The notes under the pieces were generated by a model. That model searched no databases and was not told the DNA's origin. It was given only the letters and a program-made list of their open reading frames with translations. The position numbers were made by a program, and so were the translations under genes. From contig NZ_CP075338.1 of assembly GCF_023278365.1 (NCBI RefSeq), positions 620,001 to 684,000 of the forward strand: a stretch of 64,000 nt of DNA, given 5' to 3'. Shown here one piece after another: positions 46,721-57,021 of the stretch (positions are counted from its first letter, which is position 1; each line of letters begins with the position of its first letter). The DNA comes from Epilithonimonas zeae (GTDB lineage Bacteria > Bacteroidota > Bacteroidia > Flavobacteriales > Weeksellaceae).

Positions 46721-46793
46721 ATAAAAATACCCCGCAGGTAGGCGAGGCGCTAAATGTTTTCACAACGGAATAATCCTTATTGTGAATTGCTTT
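46721..46793 (-). ncRNA. tracrRNA of the type II-C CRISPR system
   Basis: The minus strand reads GAAAGCAATTCACAA (46794-46780), identical to the 3' end of the plus-strand repeat, so it pairs with crRNA made from the minus strand of the array. It continues ACAATAAGG, as in known II-C tracrRNAs, and ends in a hairpin (46730-46747, CCTCGC/GCGGGG) followed by TATTTTTATTT. A TAGATTTG box at 46800-46807 places the transcription start right at the anti-repeat. The predicted RNA is about 73 nt and diverges from cas9. Confidence 0.85.
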
Positions 46794-46799
46794 CGGATA

Positions 46800-46807
46800 C
46801 AAATCTA
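46800..46807 (-). promoter_or_regulatory. -7 promoter box of tracrRNA
   Basis: TAGATTTG on the minus strand matches TAnnTTTG. The expected start, about 7 nt downstream, is near 46793. A -33 TTG was not clear. For the divergent cas9 the box TATTTTTA at 46866-46873 is a weaker candidate. Confidence 0.6.
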
Positions 46808-46897
46808 AAAATTATTTTTTTAACTGTTTTATGGTTTTCCGTAAAATAATTATTTTTTTTCTCTTTATTTTTATGCTTTATCAAAACTAAAATAGCT

Positions 46898-49800
46898 ATG
46901 ACAAAAAATATACTTGGATTGGACTTGGGAGTTTCATCAATAGGGTGGGCTGTTGTTCAGGAAGATTCTAAAAATCCTGAAAACAATAAAATCATCAAAT
47001 TAGGAGTTCGTGTGAATCCATTGACTGTTGATGAGCAACTGAATTTCGAAAAAGGAAAACCTATTACTACGAATGCCGGAAGAACTTTAGCAAGAAGTGC
47101 AAGAAGAAATCTTCAAAGATTTAAGCTAAGAAGAGTCAATCTTATTGATGTTTTAAAGAAAAACAATATTCTTAAAGAAACCGACTTATTGACGGAAGTT
47201 GGCAAAAACTCAACATTTCAGACTCAGGAAATAAGAGCAATATCAGCGAGACAAAAAATAGAACTTTCTGAATTTGCCCGGGTTTTACTTTTAATTAATA
47301 AGAAAAGAGGGTATAAAAGCAGCCGTAAAGCCAAAAACGAAGAGGAGGGACAAATTATAGACGGAATGGCTGTTGCTAAAAAATTGTATGAAGAAAACCA
47401 AACGCCCGGAGAATATTCTTATCAACTTTTACAACAAGGTAAAAAGCAACTGCCGGATTTTTACCGTTCAGATTTACAGGCAGAATTTGATAAAATCTGG
47501 AATTTTCAGAAACAGTTTAATCCTGAAATTTTTACTAATGAACTTTACGAAAGACTTCAGGGTAAAAATAGAAATGCAACCTGGAAAGAATTAGAAATTC
47601 CGTTTTCTCTTGTTGGTATCAAACAAATTGGGACAATGCAAGAGAAAAAGATAGAAAGATATCTTTGGAGAAGTGAAGCTGTGAAAAAACAATTGGATTT
47701 TGAAAGTCTGGCTGTTGTTTTTCAGGAGATTAACAGTAACCTCAATAATTCCAGCGGTTATCTTGGCGCAATCAGTGACAGAAGTAAAGAATTATATTTC
47801 AATAATCAGACGGTTGGAGAATATTTATATAATCAATTAAAAATTAATCCTCATACAAAACTTAAAAATCAGGTTTTCTATCGACAAGATTACTTGGATG
47901 AATTTGAAAAAATATGGGAAACTCAGGCAAAATATCATAAAGAATTAACCAAAGAATTAAAAGAGGAAATTCGTGATATTGTTATTTTTTATCAGAGAAA
48001 ACTTAAATCTCAGAAAGGGTTAATCAGTATTTGTGAATTTGAAAACAGAGAAATTGAAATCACAGAAAACGGAAAAATTAAAAAGAAAACGGTTGGTTTA
48101 AAAGTAGCTCCAAAATCTTCTCCTTTATTTCAGGAATTTAAAATTTGGCAGGTTCTGAACAATTTACAGTTTCAGAATTTAGAAACAAAAGAAATTTTTC
48201 CGATTGATTTGGATTTTAAACAGTCGATTTTTGATGAGGTTAACATTAAAGGAAAGCTTTCTGCAAAAGATGTTTTAGATATTGTCGGTTATTCAGGAAA
48301 AGAATGGAAAACTAACTTTAAAGATATTGAAGGAAATTATACCAATGAGAATTTCTATACCGCTTTTTTGAAAATAATTGCCAGTGAAGGAATAGAGTTT
48401 CCAAAAGAATTTAAACTGACGATTGATGATGAAATCAAAGTTTCCAAAATAAATGCTTCTGCAGAAATTATAAAACTATTTGTCAGAGAAAAGTTTTCAG
48501 AATTAGGAATTGATACTTCTGTTTTGGATTTTAATCCAGAATTGGAAGGAAGTGATTTTGAAAAACAAGCTTCTTATCAATTGTGGCATTTGTTATATTC
48601 TTACGAGGGTGATGATTCTCCTTCGGGAAATGAAAAATTGTATGAATTGCTAGAAAAGAAGTTTGGTTTCAAAAAAGAACATTCCAAAATATTGGCGGAA
48701 ATTGGTTTTCCTCGGGATTATGGCAGTCTGAGTTCTAAGGCAATGCGAAAGATTTATCCTTACATCAAAGAACATAAATACAGCGACGCTTGTAATTATG
48801 CAGGTTATAATCATTCTAAAAATTCATTGACCAAAGAACAATTGGAAAATCGGGTTTTAAAAGAGCAATTAGATATTCTTCCAAAAAACTCATTGCGAAA
48901 TCCTGTGGTTGAAAAGATTTTGAATCAAATGATCAATCTTGTCAATGAAGTTTCAAAAGAATACGGAAGACCCGATGAAATAAGAATTGAGTTGGCGAGA
49001 GAGCTCAAGCTTAATGCAGAAGAGCGTGCTAAAATGACTTCTGAAATTAACAAAGCTACCATACAGCATCAGAAATATGCAGAGGTTTTGCAAAGGGAAT
49101 TTGGTATAAAGAGTCCTTCTAGAAATGATATTATCCGATATAAATTGTATTTGGAACTATCCAATAATGGTTATAAAGATTTATACACCGATGTAAAAAT
49201 TGAAAGAGAAAATTTATTCACAGACAAATATGATATTGATCACATCATTCCACAATCGCGATTCTTTGATGATAGTTTCTCCAATAAAGTTTTAGTTCCA
49301 AGAAGTGCTAATCTAAAAAAAGGAAATTCTACAGCTTTCGATTATCTTGAAAATGAAGGAAAAGAAAAATTAGAGAAGTTCCTCAATGTTATAAAAGATC
49401 TTTATGATAAAGGAATTATTACCAAAGCAAAGTATGAAAAACTGCAGAAAAAGGGCTTTGAAATAGGAGACGGTTTCATCGAAAGAGATTTACGAAACAC
49501 ACAATACATCGCCAAAAAAGCCAAAGAAATACTTTTTGGAATAACCAATTCTGTTGTTTCCACTTCGGGAAGAATTACAGATAAGCTTCGAGAAGATTGG
49601 AATCTTGTCAATACAATGAAAGAGCTTAATTTGGACAAATACAGAAAATTAGGTCTTACAGAAACGGTTATTAATTCAAAAGGAGAGGAGAAGCAAAGAA
49701 TTGTAGACTGGACTAAAAGAAATGACCATCGTCATCACGCAATGGATGCTTTAACAGTGGCTTTTACGACCCATAATCATATTCAGTATCTGAATTATTT

Positions 49801-51088
49801 AAATGCAAGAAAAGACGAAAAGCATAAAGAACATCAGAATATTTTTGCTATTGAAAGTTTAATTACCAAAGTATTTGAAAAGAAAAATGGTAACAAGGAA
49901 AGGAGATTTAAAGAACCTATTATAAATTTTAGAATTGATGCTAAAAAACACTTAGATGAGGTGCTGATTTCTCATAAAGCTAAAAATAAAGTTGTCACTA
50001 AGAATATCAATAAAATAAAGAAAAAAGGAAGTGTCGTTGCAAAAACCGAACTGACACCAAGAGGGCAGCTTCATAAAGAAACCATATATGGAAGCTCGAA
50101 ATTTCTTAAAACGAAAGATGAAAAAGTATCAGGAAAGTTTGATTTAGAAACCATCAATAAAGTTCAGAATGAAAAATTTCGAAATGCATTATTAGCGAGA
50201 TTACAGGAATTTGATGGAGATTCTAAAAAAGCATTTACCGGGAAAAATGTAATTTCCAAAAATCCAATCTTTCTTAATGAAGAAAAGACGGAGCAATTGC
50301 CTGAAACTGTCACTTTAGCTTGGTATGAAACAGGTTACACCATTAGAAAAGTTGTGAATCCTGATAATTTTAAAGATTACAAAAACATTGAAAAAGTTAT
50401 TGATAAAGGAGTTCGTGAAATTTTAATGAATAGATTGAAAGAATTTAATGGAAATTCTAAAGAAGCTTTTTCTGATTTGGATAAGAATCCGATTTGGCTC
50501 AATAAATCTAAAGGAATTGCTGTAAAAACCGTGACAATTAACGGAATTAATAATGCCGAAGCTTTACACTATAAAAAAGATCATTTTGGGAAAGAGCTAT
50601 TAGATGAAAATGGAAATAAGATAGCGGTTGATTTCGTAAGTACGGGCAATAATCACCACGTTGGTATTTATGAAGACGAACGTGGAAATCTGCAGGAAAA
50701 AGTAGTAAGTTTCTATGAAGCAGTTGAAAGAGTGAATCAGGGACTTACGATAATTGATAAAGATTATAATGCTGATTTGGGCTGGAAGTTTCTTTTTACA
50801 ATGAAACAAAATGAAATGTTTTTATTTCCATTAGAAGATTTTAACCCAAAAGAAATTGATTTGTTTGATGAAAAGAATCTGAGCTTGATTTCTAAGAATT
50901 TGTTTAGGGTGCAGAAGATTGGTACAAAAGACTATTGGTTTAGACATCATTTAGAAACAAAAATTGAAGAACATCCTAATCTTATTAATGTTACTTATAA
51001 GAGATTAAGAAATCCTAGTTCGTTAATTTATACTGTTAAGATACGTTTAAATCATTTGGGGAAAATTGTTCAGTTCGGTGAATATTAA
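46898..51088 (+). CDS. cas9: Type II-C CRISPR-associated endonuclease Cas9
   Basis: A 1396-aa RNA-guided nuclease of the long Bacteroidetes type. RuvC-I is LGLDLGVSSIGWAVV (Asp9), followed by an Arg-rich bridge helix (RTLARSARRNLQRFKLRR). RuvC-II is IRIELAREL (Glu698). The HNH domain has YDIDHIIPQSRFFDDSFSNK (His782). RuvC-III is HRHHAMDALTVAF (His946, His947, Asp950). All catalytic residues are present, so the enzyme should be active. The C-terminal third is the WED/PAM-interacting region, whose PAM cannot be predicted. cas1 starts 11 bp downstream, and there is no csn2 or cas4, which defines subtype II-C. tracrRNA is divergent upstream. Confidence 0.97.
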   Translation: MTKNILGLDLGVSSIGWAVVQEDSKNPENNKIIKLGVRVNPLTVDEQLNFEKGKPITTNAGRTLARSARRNLQRFKLRRVNLIDVLKKNNILKETDLLTEVGKNSTFQTQEIRAISARQKIELSEFARVLLLINKKRGYKSSRKAKNEEEGQIIDGMAVAKKLYEENQTPGEYSYQLLQQGKKQLPDFYRSDLQAEFDKIWNFQKQFNPEIFTNELYERLQGKNRNATWKELEIPFSLVGIKQIGTMQEKKIERYLWRSEAVKKQLDFESLAVVFQEINSNLNNSSGYLGAISDRSKELYFNNQTVGEYLYNQLKINPHTKLKNQVFYRQDYLDEFEKIWETQAKYHKELTKELKEEIRDIVIFYQRKLKSQKGLISICEFENREIEITENGKIKKKTVGLKVAPKSSPLFQEFKIWQVLNNLQFQNLETKEIFPIDLDFKQSIFDEVNIKGKLSAKDVLDIVGYSGKEWKTNFKDIEGNYTNENFYTAFLKIIASEGIEFPKEFKLTIDDEIKVSKINASAEIIKLFVREKFSELGIDTSVLDFNPELEGSDFEKQASYQLWHLLYSYEGDDSPSGNEKLYELLEKKFGFKKEHSKILAEIGFPRDYGSLSSKAMRKIYPYIKEHKYSDACNYAGYNHSKNSLTKEQLENRVLKEQLDILPKNSLRNPVVEKILNQMINLVNEVSKEYGRPDEIRIELARELKLNAEERAKMTSEINKATIQHQKYAEVLQREFGIKSPSRNDIIRYKLYLELSNNGYKDLYTDVKIERENLFTDKYDIDHIIPQSRFFDDSFSNKVLVPRSANLKKGNSTAFDYLENEGKEKLEKFLNVIKDLYDKGIITKAKYEKLQKKGFEIGDGFIERDLRNTQYIAKKAKEILFGITNSVVSTSGRITDKLREDWNLVNTMKELNLDKYRKLGLTETVINSKGEEKQRIVDWTKRNDHRHHAMDALTVAFTTHNHIQYLNYLNARKDEKHKEHQNIFAIESLITKVFEKKNGNKERRFKEPIINFRIDAKKHLDEVLISHKAKNKVVTKNINKIKKKGSVVAKTELTPRGQLHKETIYGSSKFLKTKDEKVSGKFDLETINKVQNEKFRNALLARLQEFDGDSKKAFTGKNVISKNPIFLNEEKTEQLPETVTLAWYETGYTIRKVVNPDNFKDYKNIEKVIDKGVREILMNRLKEFNGNSKEAFSDLDKNPIWLNKSKGIAVKTVTINGINNAEALHYKKDHFGKELLDENGNKIAVDFVSTGNNHHVGIYEDERGNLQEKVVSFYEAVERVNQGLTIIDKDYNADLGWKFLFTMKQNEMFLFPLEDFNPKEIDLFDEKNLSLISKNLFRVQKIGTKDYWFRHHLETKIEEHPNLINVTYKRLRNPSSLIYTVKIRLNHLGKIVQFGEY

Positions 51089-51099
51089 AATTTTTAAAT

Positions 51100-52328
<1,229 letters not shown>

Positions 52329-52352
52329 TTTTTCGAATCCTAAACAATTAAT

Positions 52353-52375
52353 AAACCCACTGTAATTCAGTGGGT
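52353..52375. terminator. Terminator hairpin between cas2 and the array
   Basis: A 9-bp stem (AACCCACTG / CAGTGGGTT) with a 5-nt loop is followed by AAATTTT on the plus strand. It separates the rightward cas transcript from the leftward array transcript. Confidence 0.7.
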
Positions 52376-52386
52376 TAAATTTTGAG

Positions 52387-53742
52387 GTTGTGTTGTATCT
52401 CAAAGATACGGAAAAATGAAAGCAATTCACAACTCAGCTGATTACGCAATGAAAGCGGTTAATGTTGTGTTGTATCTCAAAGATACGGAAAAATGAAAGC
52501 AATTCACAACAGGCGACGGGATTTACGCTATTATTCGAATGTTGTGTTGTATCTCAAAGATACGGAAAAATGAAAGCAATTCACAACGCGTTTATTAAAT
52601 GGTACTGAAATTCAAAAGTTGTGTTGTATCTCAAAGATACGGAAAAATGAAAGCAATTCACAACTATACCATTTAACACGTGAGGCGTAAGTTTGTTGTG
52701 TTGTATCTCAAAGATACGGAAAAATGAAAGCAATTCACAACTATAATTAACTTTCAACCCCCAACCAGAATGTTGTGTTGTATCTCAAAGATACGGAAAA
52801 ATGAAAGCAATTCACAACATTTCATTAACAAGCTTATCCTGGATTGGTGTTGTGTTGTATCTCAAAGATACGGAAAAATGAAAGCAATTCACAACCCATT
52901 GATTGATAAAAAGCCAAGTCATCTTGTTGTGTTGTATCTCAAAGATACGGAAAAATGAAAGCAATTCACAACTAGTTGGTGTCAATATAAGCATTCACGC
53001 CAGTTGTGTTGTATCTCAAAGATACGGAAAAATGAAAGCAATTCACAACTATTTGAATATAGTTATCTCCATCGAAATAGTTGTGTTGTATCTCAAAGAT
53101 ACGGAAAAATGAAAGCAATTCACAACGCTAAAGGAAATTCATTCAAAAATCTCTCTGTTGTGTTGTATCTCAAAGATACGGAAAAATGAAAGCAATTCAC
53201 AACAGAAATTGCGCTTCTACAAGTGATATTATCGTTGTGTTGTATCTCAAAGATACGGAAAAATGAAAGCAATTCACAACATGTGATAAGTCATAAGATT
53301 GAATATTTTTGTTGTGTTGTATCTCAAAGATACGGAAAAATGAAAGCAATTCACAACAAAACTGTAAAGGTAATGTTTCTCTATTTTGTTGTGTTGTATC
53401 TCAAAGATACGGAAAAATGAAAGCAATTCACAACCTGTGTATGTAGGCTATTACGGGACTGATGGTTGTGTTGTATCTCAAAGATACGGAAAAATGAAAG
53501 CAATTCACAACTTTAACCGCGTTACCGTGCTTCTTCATACTGTTGTGTTGTATCTCAAAGATACGGAAAAATGAAAGCAATTCACAACTAATGTTAAAGA
53601 GCTAGAATTTAGTAATAAGTTGTGTTGTATCTCAAAGATACGGAAAAATGAAAGCAATTCACAACCGGTAATTCGTTAAGTTTTTGAGAAACTTTGTTGT
53701 GTTGTATCTCAAAGATACGGAAAAATGAAAGCAATTCACAAC
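52387..53742 (-). CRISPR. Type II-C CRISPR array, 18 repeats and 17 spacers
   Basis: There are 18 copies of a 47-bp repeat (plus strand begins GTTGTGTTGTATCTCAAAG, ends GAAAGCAATTCACAAC) at a strict 77-bp period, starting at 52387, 52464, 52541 and so on to 53696. All 17 spacers are 30 bp and all are different. All repeats appear identical, including both terminal ones. The repeat has an internal hairpin (GTATCT / AGATAC). The tracrRNA anti-repeat fixes the transcribed strand as minus, so transcription runs right to left and the leader should be at the 53743 side. The plus-strand ORFs across the array are artefacts of the repeat. Confidence 0.98.
53710..53717 (-). promoter_or_regulatory. Promoter box embedded in each CRISPR repeat (rightmost copy shown)
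   Basis: In the transcribed (minus) orientation each repeat has TTG at positions 2-4 and TATCTTTG at positions 26-33, spaced 21 bp, matching the Bacteroidetes TTG / TAnnTTTG promoter. The start would fall near position 40, about 7 nt before the spacer. The same box occurs in all 18 repeats (first at 52401-52408). Confidence 0.6.
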
Positions 53743-53827
53743 ATATGAAAAGTATAGGTGTAAAAAGATTATGGTTGATACAAATAACAGCTTAATTTTT
53801 TCAGAAATAATCTTGATAGATTTCAGA

Positions 53828-54415
53828 TTAATAAAAAATTTTACCCTTTCTAATCATAAGAAGACCTTCACTTTCCAATTGTTTGATTGTTCTTATAACG
53901 GTTTCCACTCTTAAGCCTGTAAGTGATGCAATTTGCTGTCTTGTAAGCAATACTTCATCCGGATCGGTTGATTCATTTGATATTTTTAAATACCGAAGTA
54001 AATTTATAGTTTTCTCAGCAGGACTTTCTAAAGCAAATCCCTTCATCATATAGGTATAATGCAAGCTTTCGGCAATACTTTCATAGAGAACTCGTAGAAT
54101 AGCTGGATTATCCTTCAGCATTATATCAAAATCCGATTTTTGCAAGATTAAAATCCGACAATCCTCTATTGCAATAGCACTTACCGAATATTGATGTTTT
54201 AAGAATAGGAACAATTCTCCCAAGCAATCTCCCTGATTAGATATATTGTGAATAAACTCATGGCCCGGCTTTTTCTGACTAACAATTTTTACACTTCCGG
54301 TTAGAAGCTGAAAATAGGAGAGTGCTTCTGTATTTTCCTGAAACACAAACTGATTCTTGGTATAATCTACAATTTTAGCACCAGAACTCATCAAAAGGTC
54401 TTCGTTTATCAGCAT
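53828..54415 (-). CDS. Crp/Fnr-family transcriptional regulator
   Basis: A 195-aa regulator with a cNMP-binding-type domain at about residues 20-125 (FVFQENTEALSYFQLLTGSVKIV, ISNQGDCLGELFLFL) and a C-terminal winged helix (LTRQQIASLTGLRVETVIRTIKQLESEGLL). Met9 is an alternative start. Its stop codon is 85 bp from the array on the transcribed side and no clear terminator lies in between, so read-through into the CRISPR array is possible. The signal it senses is unknown. Confidence 0.9.
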   Translation of the reverse strand: MLINEDLLMSSGAKIVDYTKNQFVFQENTEALSYFQLLTGSVKIVSQKKPGHEFIHNISNQGDCLGELFLFLKHQYSVSAIAIEDCRILILQKSDFDIMLKDNPAILRVLYESIAESLHYTYMMKGFALESPAEKTINLLRYLKISNESTDPDEVLLTRQQIASLTGLRVETVIRTIKQLESEGLLMIRKGKIFY

Positions 54416-54517
54416 ATGTCATATCTTCTAATCATTCAGGGCAAGCAGCTGCTTTCTAGTTGGTAAGGCTAAGAACAAAATATGAATGGAGTACAAGGCA
54501 TTATAGGTTTAAAAATA

Positions 54518-55498
54518 TTAAGACCATTTATCATCGTGCTCATTTCTTTTAATCTCTCTATTTATCTCGTCCACGTATGGTAATGGAAGCAGATATGTTT
54601 CATCAATATATTTTAAAATAGTTTGATTGGTGTCATTATCAATCTTTCTGATAAAAAGCTGATTCCTTTTTTTTAATGATTCAATAAAAGAAGTATGGTA
54701 AGAATTTTTATTAAAGATTATTTTTTCAATAGATGCCCTTTTATCATCATTTACCACAATATCTTTAAAAACAGTATTCATAAGAACCGTCTGAAAAAAT
54801 GATTCTGCCGGTAAAAGTGTATGCAGGTAATAATCTTCAAAGTCCATCACCCGTTTATTGTTGGTCAAAAAAGAACAGGTTTCTCTTGTGAAAATAAACC
54901 ATTTGCCTCCGATGTACGGTGTTACCCCTTCCATAAATGTTCTTCTATAAATTAATGAAGATATTTTATGGCTTAATTCGGTAAAATGATTCTGTATTCT
55001 CTTAAGCGTATCAGGTCTGTAAAATTTTTGGTCGTAATAGAACAAATAATTCCTGCCGTTATTAGCGGTAAGAAACTGACGAATAATATTCTGCGACTTT
55101 AACGGATAATCTTCGCCACTTAAGTTGATGAAATAATCCCATTCCGCGGTTACATTGAGTAAATATTCCATAGCATTGAGCTCTGCCTGAATAATACTGA
55201 AGCCTCCTGCCACAATATTCATACTCTCAAGAATATAGACATTGGGAAAATGGATGAGATATTGTTGAATTTCCTCCGTAAACTCTTCTTTGGCTTTTCT
55301 GTCTATATGAATCAGATAAAACTGATCACGGGTGTAGATTTTCTCAAACATTGCCTTAAAAACATCGGGTTTATGATGGATCATGATAAAATAAGCAATT
55401 CGGATCTGAGAATACGTTGGACTGTCTGACTTTCTTGTAAGGGGCTGGATTTGGGATGCTAAAGTTTGCATAGGCTGGAATTTTAAAATCATCCGCAC
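54518..55498 (-). CDS. GT14-type (core-2/I-branching) beta-N-acetylglucosaminyltransferase
   Basis: A 326-aa cytoplasmic glycosyltransferase without a signal peptide. It carries the GT14 pattern IAYFIMIHHKPDVF, FYLIHIDRKAKEEF, INLSGEDYPLKS, and a C-terminal acceptor region (GGKWFIFTRETCSFL, AESFFQTVLMNT). The acceptor (cell-surface glycan or exopolysaccharide) cannot be inferred. Met10 (55471) is another possible start. Confidence 0.83.
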   Translation of the reverse strand: MRMILKFQPMQTLASQIQPLTRKSDSPTYSQIRIAYFIMIHHKPDVFKAMFEKIYTRDQFYLIHIDRKAKEEFTEEIQQYLIHFPNVYILESMNIVAGGFSIIQAELNAMEYLLNVTAEWDYFINLSGEDYPLKSQNIIRQFLTANNGRNYLFYYDQKFYRPDTLKRIQNHFTELSHKISSLIYRRTFMEGVTPYIGGKWFIFTRETCSFLTNNKRVMDFEDYYLHTLLPAESFFQTVLMNTVFKDIVVNDDKRASIEKIIFNKNSYHTSFIESLKKRNQLFIRKIDNDTNQTILKYIDETYLLPLPYVDEINREIKRNEHDDKWS

Positions 55499-55852
55499 TT
55501 TGCAAACAATTAGATTATGTGCGTAAGCTACGAATATATTTTTGATAATCAGTTAATTATATTGTATTGTTATTGGGTTGTTTTATTATACATTTGCAAA
55601 GTATCAATAAAAAAGGTTCCTGCCTCTGCTACTCTGCAATAATTTAAATCAGATTTTTATCATTCAGTTTTGCTTTTTCAGATTCCCGATTGTCAACTGA
55701 TTTCTGTAAGGAAGGCTTTTATTTTTTAGCTTTCAATACGGAAAAAGTTTAAAGTAATGAAAAGCATATGGAATTAGTATTAATTCTTACCAATACAAAT
55801 AATTCATTAAAAATGCACCTGCCGGAAAAAAGATCGGAAACTGCAAAAATTT
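55499..55852. other. Intergenic region between divergent genes
   Basis: About 350 bp of AT-rich sequence before the GT14 gene (-) and the DEAD-box-like gene (+). No ORF or RNA structure was recognised. A TATTTTTG box (plus strand, near 55535) is a possible promoter element for the DEAD-box-like gene. Confidence 0.35.
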
Positions 55853-56968
55853 ATGATTAGTTTCAGGAATCTACAATTAATTAACCCCATAATCCGAGCG
55901 ATTACAGAGTCGGGATATTCCCAACCTACTGAGATACAGAATGCTATAATTCCAAGTGTTTTAAAAAGAAAAGATGTTCTGGCTTCTGCACCCAAAGGAA
56001 GTGGAAAAAAATTAGCTTTTACGGTGCCGATATTACAATTGTTGGGAAGAAACCCTACTGAGCACACTAATATCCGGGTACTGATCATTGTTCCTACAGA
56101 CGAAATCGGAGCTCAGACCGAAGAAAAGATTAAACAGTGCAGTAAATATCTTTCTCTTTTAACATTTAGAATTAATGATGAAAAGTCAGTTGAAAGTCAG
56201 CTTGCTGCCTTCAGAAAGAGAATAGATATATTAATTGCAACTCCCGAAGGACTTTTAGAGATTGCGAAAAAAAGACCTATCAATTTTTTAAAATTAGAAA
56301 TTCTGGTTTTATATGATGCAGATAAAATGATTGAGAAAACATCAATCAACAGAATAAAAAATATTCAGAAACTAATTCCTAATCATATACAAGCTTTAAT
56401 CTTTTGTACAGAAACTTCAGATTATCTAAAAAAATCTGTTTCTTCTTTTCTCAGAAATCCAGTAGAGATTGCGATAAACGCTAGGTCGGCATCAATAAAA
56501 AATATCTCGCAGTATGTATATTTTATTGAAAAAAGAGATAAGTCAGAGTTTTTGATTGATTTTCTCAGAAAAAGCAATATAAAAGGATTTATGGTTTTTA
56601 CGCGCAGCAAATACATAGCCGATGAGTTGGTACAGCAGCTGGAAAATGCCGGTGTCAATATTGGATGGATTCATGGGAACAGATCAAATGCTGTGAGGAA
56701 TAATGTAGTGGATGATTTCAAAAGCGGAAAAATTCAGGCTTTAGTCACTACAGATATTGCAGCAAAGGGAATCGATCTGGATAAGATATTTCATATCATC
56801 AACTTCGATCTTCCGGCTATTCCTCAAATGTATATACAAAGGATTGAAAGGATACGAAGGTTAGGAAGTGACGGTTCTTTAATATCATTCTGTACCGCAG
56901 ATGAACACATGGATTTAAAAAATATCCAGAGTCTGATAGGTTTTACGATGCCTGTCGGTACATTTTAA
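55853..56968 (+). CDS. DEAD-box RNA helicase-like protein with degenerate catalytic motifs
   Basis: A 371-aa protein with the two RecA-like domains of DEAD-box helicases. The Q motif (GYSQPTEIQNAIIP) and motif V (TTDIAAKGIDL) are conserved. Catalytic motifs are changed: motif I is APKGSGKK (T to K), motif Ia PTDEIG (not PTREL), motif II YDAD (not DEAD), motif III CTE (not SAT), and motif VI QRIERIRR (not HRIGRTGR). ATP hydrolysis is therefore doubtful. It may act as an RNA-binding pseudo-helicase. The cold-shock gene lies 53 bp downstream, which suggests a role in cold or RNA-structure stress. Confidence 0.8.
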   Translation: MISFRNLQLINPIIRAITESGYSQPTEIQNAIIPSVLKRKDVLASAPKGSGKKLAFTVPILQLLGRNPTEHTNIRVLIIVPTDEIGAQTEEKIKQCSKYLSLLTFRINDEKSVESQLAAFRKRIDILIATPEGLLEIAKKRPINFLKLEILVLYDADKMIEKTSINRIKNIQKLIPNHIQALIFCTETSDYLKKSVSSFLRNPVEIAINARSASIKNISQYVYFIEKRDKSEFLIDFLRKSNIKGFMVFTRSKYIADELVQQLENAGVNIGWIHGNRSNAVRNNVVDDFKSGKIQALVTTDIAAKGIDLDKIFHIINFDLPAIPQMYIQRIERIRRLGSDGSLISFCTADEHMDLKNIQSLIGFTMPVGTF

Positions 56969-57021
56969 AAATAAAGCTGTAAAGTTTACAGATTATACAT
57001 ACAATTTTAATAATAATTACA

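Noticed and set aside
52770-53574. Series of 60-70 aa ORFs across the CRISPR array
   Set aside because: They are translations of the 47-bp repeat and spacers (VVLYLKDTEK recurring) and carry no gene signals.
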